A DNA stretch of 8,870 bases from a bacterium (GCA_022844575.1 JALHLL010000150.1:1-8870), one strand, 5' to 3'. Positions 1-6,061 are shown, counted from the first letter of the stretch. The notes: generated from the sequence alone by a model not told the origin. Numbers and translations are program-made.

Positions 1-33
1 TATGTGTATGTATGTGTGTAAAACATATATACG

Positions 34-78
34 GAGGGAATAGTGTATGCCCTCAGGCGAGTTAAAAAACTTTTTTTT
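34..78 (+). terminator. Possible terminator of an upstream gene
   Basis: GAGGG (34-38) pairs with CCCTC (50-54). The stem extends inward to nine positions with one A/G mismatch and leaves a GTG loop. A small AGTT/AACT hairpin (60-63 with 68-71) follows, running directly into eight T residues at 71-78. Either hairpin could end transcription of a gene lying left of the window, but the first is 16 nt from the T run and the second has only four base pairs. The call is therefore tentative. No promoter matching the Bacteroidota pattern is visible between here and the next start codon. Confidence 0.35.
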
Positions 79-100
79 CACTTTCTAAAGAAGAACAACT

Positions 101-745
101 ATGAACAAGGTTCATAAATATTTTTTTTCAGTAGTTGCCATACTCATTACCTTTATGGCAACATATAATGTTTCGGCACAATGTCCACCTGGGATGAATC
201 ATCGTGAGTACATACATGTTATTTCACCTACATGTACCGTCACTGTTCATTCTTGTTATTTTACATGGTATCCAGGAGCACCCACTTATAGTATTTATAT
301 ATGGGATATTGATTATCTGGGAGATGGTTGTGATGGATATAGAGATGATCGCCAAATTCTTGATGAAATTGGGGAGGATATCATGAATGATATTATAAGC
401 TTACACCCGACGATAATCCCCGTACCGCCGTGTCCTGCACAGTCAGCCACAATCGTACAAGTATTCGCGGGTGATTGCAGAACAGAACCGGTTTTTGTCG
501 GTTATCAAATGACACCAGGCCCAAATGGTTATTACGCAAAAAAATATGTTACTAAGAACTGTGATTCTGGCACGCTCTATTGTAAGGAGTCTTATATGGT
601 GTGTTACAATGGTGTAGAAAATGTTTATACTAAGCTGCCAGGTCAAGTTGTTCCGCCTTACGAATGTGGTACTACAACTATATACTGTACCGAATGCTCT
701 CCGACTGGCTATTTAATAGTTCCGTGTCATCAGTTTTGTGATTAA
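101..745 (+). CDS. Cysteine-rich secreted protein, unknown function
   Basis: I do not recognise this 214-residue protein. It begins with a typical Sec signal peptide: Lys and His in the first six residues, a hydrophobic core at about 8-22, and a likely cleavage after the VSA motif at residue 26. No lipobox precedes Cys28, so signal peptidase I processing is more likely than lipoprotein anchoring. The mature part holds 14 cysteines and the signal peptide none. They are spread along the chain and clustered at the C-terminus (CxxC near 198-201 and CxxxC near the end), which suggests several disulfide bonds in the periplasm or outside the cell. It is also rich in Tyr, Pro and Gly. There is no type IX sorting domain at the C-terminus and no recognisable enzyme motif. 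The start at ATG 101 is supported by the signal peptide; the preceding AAGAAG is a weak ribosome site. The gene ends 9 nt before a strong terminator, so it is probably a single-gene transcript. Confidence 0.8.
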   Translation: MNKVHKYFFSVVAILITFMATYNVSAQCPPGMNHREYIHVISPTCTVTVHSCYFTWYPGAPTYSIYIWDIDYLGDGCDGYRDDRQILDEIGEDIMNDIISLHPTIIPVPPCPAQSATIVQVFAGDCRTEPVFVGYQMTPGPNGYYAKKYVTKNCDSGTLYCKESYMVCYNGVENVYTKLPGQVVPPYECGTTTIYCTECSPTGYLIVPCHQFCD

Positions 746-754
746 GTTTACAAT

Positions 755-789
755 GAGGGCAGTAATTTGGCTGCCCTCGACTTTATTAT
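755..789 (+). terminator. Rho-independent terminator after the cysteine-rich gene
   Basis: GAGGGCAG (755-762) pairs perfectly with CTGCCCTC (771-778) around an eight-base loop. A T-rich stretch (gactttattattt) follows. The hairpin starts 9 nt after the stop codon at 745. It lies upstream of the chosen start of the next gene, which argues against the longer reading of that gene beginning at 738. Confidence 0.75.
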
Positions 790-800
790 TTACGTTAATT

Positions 801-2342
801 ATGGAAACAATTAATAATAAGTATATTCTTTTTATTTTCTTCCTACTACTGAACTCTAACTTTTTTGCGCATGCACAAGTGCAATGGCAAGAAATAGATG
901 GAGTACATTATATTGATAGTACTTTTTCGGAGAGTATATTAAGAGATATACAATGGACAGGTAAACAGTTTTTAGGTTGTGGTATTCGTTACGATTTGTT
1001 TAAAGTAGGTAACCACATTGGAGATAGTTCTGTCTCACAATATGTATCTTACTCCTTAGATTCTGGTAAAACTTGGATACGCACACGACAACCCGTACAC
1101 AGCACAAAGGAATTTAGTCAACAAACACTTCAGAGTATCAAAATTATTGACACTAATACGGCGATTGCTTTAGGTGGTAATCATGGGATTAAAGTACCGA
1201 ATGTTATTCGTACCACAGATGGCGGTAAGAATTGGTATAGTATAGTTGATAAATTAGATACTGTTATACATCATCCGAGGGTTAGTTTTTTTGATTCAAA
1301 ACGCGGCGTTATGGTGGGTAGTACTGAGTTTCGTTTTCATCGGACAGATGATGGTGGTGAAACATGGACATCATACGTCTCAAATCATATAATAGATGGG
1401 GATTTCTATTTTTATAGGAATATTCCGGCATGGATTGATTCAAACACTATCTTTAATACTAATTATGATATGATTAACGCTACAAAAGCGGGTCCTTTCC
1501 GTACTTTCATTTCATATGATGCCGCCAAAACGTGGAAGCAGTTAGGGTGTACCGTTAAGGGATATGAAGGTGATTCAAGCATTAATGTTCACTTTTTAAA
1601 GGTACATTTTCCGGCTTCGGATAGGGGGTATGCGTATGGTAAAATATTAAGACATGGCTCATGGTTGCCTACTATCTTTACATCGTACAATAGAGGTGCT
1701 TCGTGGGATATTTCCGATACATTACCAAGCGGGATGAACAATGAATCAGTTTACGAACAATGTTTTGGTAAAGATACTTTGGTATATGTTACGAGAGTTG
1801 GAAAGGTACGTTTTACTTCCGATGGCGGTAAAACATGGAAATTCATTACCGAACAAGAATTGGCAGCTCCGTTTGGAATAGATGCAAATGAAAGCTTAGG
1901 TGCTGCATACTTTTTTTCACTCAATAATGCAATTGCCACATCATTAATCAGCCAACGCTATAATGGTGATATCAAAAATCCACAGATATATCGTTTACAA
2001 CAAATAGTCTCGGATATCCGTGAAGAAATTGATGAAACACGTTTAGAATCCATAGAAGAGGTAATGTCAGTTTACTTACTTTCTGCAACACCTATCCCTG
2101 CACGAGAAAGTTTAACATTAAGAACCTTCACCGTTATGGAAGCAGGTGTATTATCGCTGAAATTATATGACTTTTATGGACGCGAGGTTGTGGATTATTC
2201 TGAAGTGTTACGATTATCGGCAGTGCAGAAGGGCTGGACAAATGTAACAGTTCCTGTTTCTGATTTGGTAAATGGTGTATATATAGCACGAATCAGTAGT
2301 AATAAACATTCTCATACATTACCGGTACTTATTATGAGGTAA
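801..2342 (+). CDS. Secreted Asp-box repeat protein with type IX sorting domain
   Basis: This 513-residue protein starts with a signal peptide (Lys7, hydrophobic core about 8-22, likely cleavage after AHA at 25). Its body carries six Asp-box-like motifs of the S/T-x-D-x-G-x-T-W type, near residues 85-92, 138-145, 182-189, 239-245, 295-302 and 339-346. Three are near perfect (DGGKNW, DGGETW, DGGKTW), one is slightly divergent (DSGKTW) and two are degenerate. Such repeats form the blades of BNR or YCF48-like beta propellers. From about 425 to the end the chain resembles the type A Por C-terminal sorting domain: a Pro-rich start (ATPIPARESL), LKLYDFYGREV, then NGVYIARI and a short basic end. Proteins of this kind cross the outer membrane through the type IX system and lose the C-terminal domain. 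No catalytic residues can be assigned; binding or a structural role is a guess. I chose ATG 801 because it gives a clean signal peptide, whereas a start at 738 would add 21 residues encoded across a terminator hairpin. Confidence 0.87.
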   Translation: METINNKYILFIFFLLLNSNFFAHAQVQWQEIDGVHYIDSTFSESILRDIQWTGKQFLGCGIRYDLFKVGNHIGDSSVSQYVSYSLDSGKTWIRTRQPVHSTKEFSQQTLQSIKIIDTNTAIALGGNHGIKVPNVIRTTDGGKNWYSIVDKLDTVIHHPRVSFFDSKRGVMVGSTEFRFHRTDDGGETWTSYVSNHIIDGDFYFYRNIPAWIDSNTIFNTNYDMINATKAGPFRTFISYDAAKTWKQLGCTVKGYEGDSSINVHFLKVHFPASDRGYAYGKILRHGSWLPTIFTSYNRGASWDISDTLPSGMNNESVYEQCFGKDTLVYVTRVGKVRFTSDGGKTWKFITEQELAAPFGIDANESLGAAYFFSLNNAIATSLISQRYNGDIKNPQIYRLQQIVSDIREEIDETRLESIEEVMSVYLLSATPIPARESLTLRTFTVMEAGVLSLKLYDFYGREVVDYSEVLRLSAVQKGWTNVTVPVSDLVNGVYIARISSNKHSHTLPVLIMR

Positions 2343-2411
2343 TGTTTAAATTAACAGCATTCAACGTAAAAAGTAAGTTGTAGTATTGTAATAAAGAATG
2401 AAGTTGTTTAA

Positions 2412-2448
2412 ACTTATCTTTCAATAGAAATGAAATACAGAGATAAGT
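2412..2448. repeat. Inverted repeat ACTTATCT / AGATAAGT
   Basis: ACTTATCT at 2412-2419 is the exact reverse complement of AGATAAGT at 2441-2448. Two further inner pairs, one of them a G-T wobble, are possible across a loop of roughly 17-21 nt. The repeat sits 70 nt after the secreted-protein stop codon and just ahead of a small ORF. It could be a weak terminator, as it is followed by aattttg, or a protein-binding site. The AT-rich composition means chance cannot be excluded. Confidence 0.4.
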
Positions 2449-2455
2449 AATTTTG

Positions 2456-2647
2456 ATGTATAACCAAATAGTTAAAAAACCCGAGTACGTTGTATTGAGA
2501 CATAAACAAGTTGAATTGAAAGGGTTTGATTGTCATGTACTTCGCGATTTATTACGCAGATTCAGAATAAAAGCATTTATCAAAGTAAATCCACATAATA
2601 GTAAGGAGACTAGACTCGGCAGGAACTATAACGAGCAACTTTTATAA
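2456..2647 (+). CDS. Doubtful small basic hypothetical protein
   Basis: An open frame of 63 residues starts at ATG 2456, with an adjacent in-frame TTG at 2453. The product would be basic, with an Arg- and Leu-rich middle segment (RDLLRRFRIK near 29-38), no signal peptide and no motif I recognise. No Shine-Dalgarno sequence precedes the start. The stop is 6 nt before the DUF1801 gene, which would fit a two-gene transcript. The frame might equally be chance, since it is short and fills an otherwise empty gap of about 310 nt. Apart from this frame and the inverted repeat at 2412-2448, I see nothing else in 2343-2653. Confidence 0.3.
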   Translation: MYNQIVKKPEYVVLRHKQVELKGFDCHVLRDLLRRFRIKAFIKVNPHNSKETRLGRNYNEQLL

Positions 2648-2653
2648 GTATAT

Positions 2654-3022
2654 ATGCCAAAACCAACAACCATTGATGAATACATAAACGCTGCACCCGA
2701 ACAAGGGCAGGCGATGTTAAGGCGTATTTATACCATTCTGAAAGAAATAGCACCGAATGCAACGGAGGCAATCAAATGGGGGAGTCCCGTTCTCATTGAA
2801 AAGCGTATCCTATTTGCATTCATCGCTTATAAAGCGCATATGAACTTTATGCCGACGGAGTCCTCCTTATTACCCTTTGCCGATGAATTGAAGGAGTATA
2901 AAACGGGTAAGGATACGATACAATTTCCGTATGATAAGCCATTACCGGAAGCACTTATAAGAAAAATTGCAGAGTATCGCGCTAAGGATGTTCGTGAAAA
3001 CGGTGCTTTATGGATGGCATAG
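2654..3022 (+). CDS. DUF1801 (YdhG/YobT-like) domain protein
   Basis: This 122-residue cytoplasmic protein fits the DUF1801 fold over nearly its whole length. An N-terminal helix region contains IDEYI and LRRIYTILKEIAPNATEAIKWGSP (residues 7-45), where the E-x-I-K-W-G-x-P pattern is the family hallmark. A hydrophobic strand (ILFAFIAYKAHMNF, 52-65) follows, then a conserved end in which GKDTIQFPYDKPLPEALIRKI (85-105) matches the family's characteristic G-x-x-x-I-x-F-P pattern. Family members have no firmly established biochemical role, so none is assigned. The length is normal for the family. ATG 2654 is the only reasonable start, as it places the domain at residue 7, although no ribosome binding site is visible. 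The gene is followed by 156 nt containing the rplM promoter and is not part of the ribosomal transcript. Confidence 0.85.
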   Translation: MPKPTTIDEYINAAPEQGQAMLRRIYTILKEIAPNATEAIKWGSPVLIEKRILFAFIAYKAHMNFMPTESSLLPFADELKEYKTGKDTIQFPYDKPLPEALIRKIAEYRAKDVRENGALWMA

Positions 3023-3104
3023 AACTGTATTGAAAAAACAGGCAATTACAAAAATTTCGGCATATAACCCACATGCCAAAAACCGCCGTTTCTTATATAA
3101 ATAC

Positions 3105-3134
3105 TTGTTAAATCAAATGAAAGCATTATTTTTG
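3105..3134 (+). promoter_or_regulatory. Bacteroidota-type promoter for rplM
   Basis: TTG at 3105-3107 and TATTTTTG at 3127-3134 are separated by exactly 19 nt. This matches the -33 TTG and -7 TAnnTTTG pattern recognised by the primary sigma factor of Bacteroidota. Transcription would begin near 3138-3143 and give a leader of about 40 nt before the rplM GTG. It is the best promoter match in the window and sits ahead of the gene expected to lead the ribosomal operon. Confidence 0.6.
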
Positions 3135-3167
3135 CGGGCTATTGTGTTCAGCAAATTGATATAAAGC

Positions 3168-3172
3168 AGGAG
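3168..3172 (+). promoter_or_regulatory. Shine-Dalgarno site fixing the rplM GTG start
   Basis: AGGAG ends 6 nt before GTG 3179. This strong, well-spaced ribosome site supports the non-ATG start. The first in-frame ATG after it (codon 80) lies far inside the L13 domain and cannot be the start. Confidence 0.75.
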
Positions 3173-3178
3173 AAAATC

Positions 3179-3637
3179 GTGCAATCGTCAGCGAAAATCA
3201 CGAAATCCGTCCGTGAACCGGATGTACAGCGCAAATGGTATGTTGTTGATGCAGCGGACAAGACACTTGGTCGTATAGCATCGCAAGTAGCAGCCATTAT
3301 ACGCGGTAAAAACAAACCCTACTTTACACCTCATGTTGATTGCGGCGATTTTGTTATCGTCATCAATGCTTCGCAGGTAAAAGTAAAAGGTAAACGCCAT
3401 GAGCAAAAGGAATACATGCACCATACGGGATATCCGGGTGGAGAGCGTTTCCGTAGCTTTAAGGATCTTGTCGTTAGCAAACCTGAAGAAGTCATTGAAT
3501 TGGCTGTAAAAGGTATGTTACCGAAAAATCGTTTGGGTCGTCAAATGGGTAAAAAATTGAAAGTATATGCAGGTGGCGAACACCCACATATGGCTCAAGA
3601 ACCCGTAACGCTCGAACTTGCATATAATGCAATGTAA
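3179..3637 (+). CDS. rplM: 50S ribosomal protein L13
   Basis: L13 is an early-assembling large-subunit protein that binds 23S rRNA. The 152-residue product shows the family in order: RKWYVVDAADKTLGRIAS (18-35), the IRGKNKPYFTPHVDCGDFVIVINA segment (41-64) and HHTGYPGG (81-88). The signature region VKGMLPKNRLGRQMGKKLKVYAGGEHPH spans 110-137. It is slightly longer than the usual 142-150 residues because of a short N-terminal extension. Translation starts at GTG 3179 behind AGGAG. It leads the operon and is followed by rpsI after 41 nt, the near-universal bacterial pair. Expression should be driven by the promoter at 3105-3134. Confidence 0.97.
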   Translation: MQSSAKITKSVREPDVQRKWYVVDAADKTLGRIASQVAAIIRGKNKPYFTPHVDCGDFVIVINASQVKVKGKRHEQKEYMHHTGYPGGERFRSFKDLVVSKPEEVIELAVKGMLPKNRLGRQMGKKLKVYAGGEHPHMAQEPVTLELAYNAM

Positions 3638-3648
3638 TTAACTAATTT

Positions 3649-3670
3649 CTCGAAACCTCTCATTTCGGAG
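3649..3670 (+). promoter_or_regulatory. Small hairpin overlapping the rpsI ribosome site
   Basis: CTCGAAA (3649-3655) can pair with TTTCGGAG (3663-3670) around a seven-base loop, with one bulged G. The 3' arm contains the CGGAG ribosome site of rpsI at 3666-3670, so folding would hide it. The stem is short, and any effect on translation is inference. Confidence 0.3.
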
Positions 3671-3678
3671 TTTATCTC

Positions 3679-4065
3679 ATGAACATTCTCTCGGCAACCG
3701 GACGACGCAAAACTGCTATAGCGCAGGTTCGTCTAAAGCCGGGCTCCGGTAAAGTAACGGTTAACTCTCTTCCTATCGAAGAGTATTTCCCTATAGCTTT
3801 ATCGCGCCTCGAAGCACTTCGTCCTCTTACTATCGCCAAATTGGAAGGTAATTTTGATATTACCATAAAAGTTAATGGCGGTGGCAAGAACGGTCAGGCA
3901 GGTGCAGTTCGCTTAGGCATTTCGCGTGCCTTAGTGGAGTATAGCGAAGAGTTACGTCCGGCACTTCATAGCGCAGGATTTATGACTCGCGACCCACGTA
4001 TGGTGGAGCGTAAAAAGTATGGTCAGAAAAAAGCGCGTAAACGTTTCCAATTCTCGAAACGTTAA
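3679..4065 (+). CDS. rpsI: 30S ribosomal protein S9
   Basis: S9 sits in the small-subunit head, and its C-terminal tail reaches toward the P-site tRNA anticodon. The 128-residue length is typical. The N-terminus SATGRRKTAIAQVRL (5-19), the signature GGGKNGQAGAVRLGISRALVEY (67-88) and DPRMVERKKYGQKKARKRFQFSKR (105-128) are all intact. The invariant basic Ser-Lys-Arg ending is present. The ATG has a CGGAG ribosome site 8 nt upstream. The gene lies 41 nt behind rplM with no terminator between them, so the two are almost certainly co-transcribed. A long hairpin begins 13 nt after its stop codon. Confidence 0.97.
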   Translation: MNILSATGRRKTAIAQVRLKPGSGKVTVNSLPIEEYFPIALSRLEALRPLTIAKLEGNFDITIKVNGGGKNGQAGAVRLGISRALVEYSEELRPALHSAGFMTRDPRMVERKKYGQKKARKRFQFSKR

Positions 4066-4078
4066 TCGTTGTTTTTCT

Positions 4079-4108
4079 GCCGAAATGTTCAATTACGAAT
4101 ATTTCGGC
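4079..4108. promoter_or_regulatory. Long hairpin between rpsI and rpsB
   Basis: GCCGAAATGTTC (4079-4090) pairs with GAATATTTCGGC (4097-4108) over 12 positions, with one G-T wobble and a six-base loop. Only a weak T stretch follows (ttcatt), so it is a poor intrinsic terminator. It may be a processing site, a partial attenuator or a 3' end-protecting hairpin. The remaining 118 nt to rpsB could hold a leader or an internal promoter, but I find no convincing -33/-7 match there. Confidence 0.55.
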
Positions 4109-4214
4109 TTCATTAACGAATCATGTTTTCCGACCGTCGGTGTGTACTCTTTGTTATAAAGATTGAGCCGATACGGAATGACGAAAACAGTAGTTTTATT
4201 AACACAAAATTTAA

Positions 4215-4226
4215 CGGAGCTATCTC
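4215..4226 (+). promoter_or_regulatory. Ribosome binding site of rpsB, twin of the rpsI site
   Basis: CGGAG followed by CTATCTC leads into ATG 4227. The rpsI initiation region at 3666-3678 is CGGAG followed by TTTATCTC. The two 12-13 nt elements are nearly identical apart from one length difference and one base. Both give a standard 7-8 nt spacing. Confidence 0.7.
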
Positions 4227-5087
4227 ATGGCTAAAGTAACCGTCGAGGCACTGCTTGAAGCAGGAGCCCATTTCGGACACCTTACCCGTCGTTGGAATCC
4301 CGCGATGCGTAAGTTTATCTACGGAGAGCGTAATGGTATTCATATCATAGATTTACGTAAAACACAAATTCTTGTTGACGTAGCATATGATGCCGCTTTC
4401 GAAATTACCTCATTAGGTAAAACCATTCTATTTGTCGGAACAAAAAACCAAGCAAAATCCCCAATCTTTGAAGCAGCGCAAAAATGCGGTACAAACTATG
4501 TAACCGAACGTTGGCTTGGCGGTATGCTCACCAATTTCCAGACAATTCGCAAAAGTATTAAACGCTTGGCAGCCATTGATAAGATGGAAACGGACGGTAC
4601 ATTCGATAAACTGACGAAAAAAGAACGACTGATGCGCAATAGAGAGCGCGAGAAATTACGTCGTGTTTTTGGAGGTATCGAAACGATGGGACGTTTACCC
4701 GGTGCGCTGTTTGTAGTGGATGTAAAAAAAGAACATATTGCCGTTAAAGAAGCAAAAGTTCTCGGTATTCCGGTTATCGGTATCGTTGATACGAACTCCG
4801 ATCCGAGTGTAGTTAATTATCCGATTCCTGCGAATGATGATTCGATAAGCGCAATCGGTGTAATTGCTAATGCCGTAGCGGAAGCATGTCTTGCTGGTCG
4901 CGAATTAGCAAAAATCCATGCTGCCGAAGCCGGAGTTTCAGGTGAACGCGCTGCCAAAGAAGAAGACGGCGATGATGATAAATCACAACGCCGCATGCGT
5001 CCGCGTCGTGGACATCACCAAGGTGGCGGTCGTCGAGAGGACGGCGGCAATCGTAATGAACAGTCGGCAAGCGTACCGACAGCATAA
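4227..5087 (+). CDS. rpsB: 30S ribosomal protein S2 with basic RG-rich C-terminal tail
   Basis: S2 joins late in small-subunit assembly at the head-body junction and is needed for bS1 docking. The family core is intact. It includes EALLEAGAHFGHLTRRWNPAM (7-27), FIYGERNGIHIIDLRKT (30-46), the RWLGGMLTNFQTI signature (95-107) and GRLPGALFVVDVKKEHIAVKEA (155-176), followed by IPVIGIVDTNSDP (181-193) and the adjacent IPANDDSISAI (200-210). The product has 286 residues, against roughly 230-260 for many homologues. The extra part is a tail from about 238 with an acidic patch (EEDGDDD) followed by a basic, Arg/Gly/His-rich low-complexity run to about 276. Such tails are probably disordered and may contact rRNA or mRNA, which is inference. 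The gene starts at ATG 4227 behind CGGAG and is followed by tsf after 44 nt, the usual bacterial pair. Confidence 0.97.
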   Translation: MAKVTVEALLEAGAHFGHLTRRWNPAMRKFIYGERNGIHIIDLRKTQILVDVAYDAAFEITSLGKTILFVGTKNQAKSPIFEAAQKCGTNYVTERWLGGMLTNFQTIRKSIKRLAAIDKMETDGTFDKLTKKERLMRNREREKLRRVFGGIETMGRLPGALFVVDVKKEHIAVKEAKVLGIPVIGIVDTNSDPSVVNYPIPANDDSISAIGVIANAVAEACLAGRELAKIHAAEAGVSGERAAKEEDGDDDKSQRRMRPRRGHHQGGGRREDGGNRNEQSASVPTA

Positions 5088-5117
5088 TTAACACCATCGT
5101 CTATCACTTTTTTTCTT

Positions 5118-5122
5118 AAGGA
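5118..5122 (+). promoter_or_regulatory. Ribosome binding site of tsf
   Basis: AAGGA lies 9 nt before ATG 5132. It follows a pyrimidine-rich stretch without a stable hairpin, so transcription from rpsB probably continues into tsf. Confidence 0.6.
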
Positions 5123-5131
5123 ATAATACCA

Positions 5132-5989
5132 ATGGCAGTAACACCGCAAATGGTAAAAGAATTGCGCGATAAAACAGGCGCAGGTATGGCAGAATGTAAG
5201 AAGGCACTTGATGAAGCTAATGGAAATATGGAAGAAGCGATTGACAATCTTCGCAAACGCGGAGCGGCATCGGTAGCAAAACGCGCCGATCGCTCGGCTA
5301 ATGAAGGTGCTGTTGTTGCAATGACATCCGTCGATGGAACTCTCGGCATTATTGCTGAAGTAAATTGCGAAACCGACTTTGTAGCACGTAATGAAGAATT
5401 TGTTGACTTTGCTCGTCAGATTGGCGAAACCTTATTAGCTAATGAAATTTCTTCGGTTGAAGACTTAATGTCGCAATCCGTTGGTGATAAGATGTTGAAT
5501 GACCTTTACAATGAAATGCTTGCAAAATTCAGCGAGAAAATCGGCGTAAAACGCTTCGAGCGTCGTCAATCAGCAAATGGTTCAGTCGCTTCATATATTC
5601 ATGCCGGTAGTAAACTTGGTGTACTTATCGAGACAACTGCTCCGGTTCGTACCGATAGCGGAATCGCTTCGATTAGAGATATTGCAATGCAAGTTGCGGC
5701 AATGAAACCTCTTTATGCCGATCGCGCAAATGTAAATACGGAAGCTATTACGAAAGAAATTGAAATCTATAAGGAACAAGCGATTATTGAAGGCAAAAAA
5801 CCGGAAATGGCGGAGAAAATTGCTACAGGTCGTCTTGAAAAATTTTATCAGGAAAACTGTCTTGTCGAACAATCATTCGTTAAAGACGGTAATAAAACGG
5901 TAAAAGATATTCTGAAAGATATTTCTGCTGCCGAGGGTGTGGAAGTAAATATAGTAGGTTTTACGAGATATTTTCTTGGTGAAGAATAA
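5132..5989 (+). CDS. tsf: Translation elongation factor Ts
   Basis: EF-Ts is the nucleotide exchange factor that releases GDP from EF-Tu in the cytoplasm. Residues 1-45 form the UBA-like N-terminal domain with the signature LRDKTGAGMAECKKALDEANG (11-31) and the second helix motif MEEAIDNLRKRG. The core contains the TDFVARNEEF motif (81-90), whose Asp and Phe insert near the EF-Tu nucleotide site. It also has the SYIHAGSKLGVLIE segment (154-167) and AMQVAAMKPLY (185-195). The C-terminus has the usual FYQENCLVEQSFVKD and VGFTRYFLGEE ending. At 285 residues it is full length. It sits 44 nt behind rpsB, and a terminator-like hairpin begins 40 nt after its stop, so it probably ends the ribosomal transcript. 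Confidence 0.97.
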   Translation: MAVTPQMVKELRDKTGAGMAECKKALDEANGNMEEAIDNLRKRGAASVAKRADRSANEGAVVAMTSVDGTLGIIAEVNCETDFVARNEEFVDFARQIGETLLANEISSVEDLMSQSVGDKMLNDLYNEMLAKFSEKIGVKRFERRQSANGSVASYIHAGSKLGVLIETTAPVRTDSGIASIRDIAMQVAAMKPLYADRANVNTEAITKEIEIYKEQAIIEGKKPEMAEKIATGRLEKFYQENCLVEQSFVKDGNKTVKDILKDISAAEGVEVNIVGFTRYFLGEE

Positions 5990-6028
5990 TCAATGATGTT
6001 CTTTAGAAATAGTGTTTGATTACAAAAC

Positions 6029-6061
6029 AACGGTGCGGATTATACAGTCTGCACCGTTTTT
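6029..6061 (+). terminator. Terminator between tsf and pyrH
   Basis: AACGGTGC (6029-6036) pairs perfectly with GCACCGTT (6051-6058). Several more inner pairs including wobbles are possible, and the stem runs directly into five T residues (6057-6061). It looks like a good intrinsic terminator for the rplM-rpsI-rpsB-tsf transcript. Its position also argues against extending pyrH back to 6016. Confidence 0.75.

Noticed and set aside
1..20. TATG/TGTG-rich simple repeat at the left edge
   Set aside because: It is too short and irregular to call a microsatellite or functional repeat.
443..646. Reverse-strand frame inside the cysteine-rich gene
   Set aside because: It lies wholly opposite a gene with a clear signal peptide and has no motif. 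The same applies to the other reverse-strand frames opposite rplM, rpsI, rpsB, tsf, pyrH and frr.
2448..2455. TAATTTTG box matching the -7 pattern
   Set aside because: There is no TTG at the expected upstream distance, and it abuts the start codon of the small ORF, so it could only give a leaderless message.
101..3022. The left-hand genes as a defence or toxin system
   Set aside because: There is no nuclease, ATPase, immunity-type pair or other effector motif. The secreted cysteine-rich protein, the Asp-box protein and the DUF1801 gene are separated by a terminator and long gaps.
3059..3077. GGCAT/ATGCC hairpin after the DUF1801 gene
   Set aside because: It has a five-base stem followed by A-rich, not T-rich, sequence on the + strand, so it is not a convincing terminator.
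2967..3164. Forward frame overlapping the end of the DUF1801 gene
   Set aside because: It runs out of frame through the DUF1801 C-terminus and across the rplM promoter, with no recognisable protein features.
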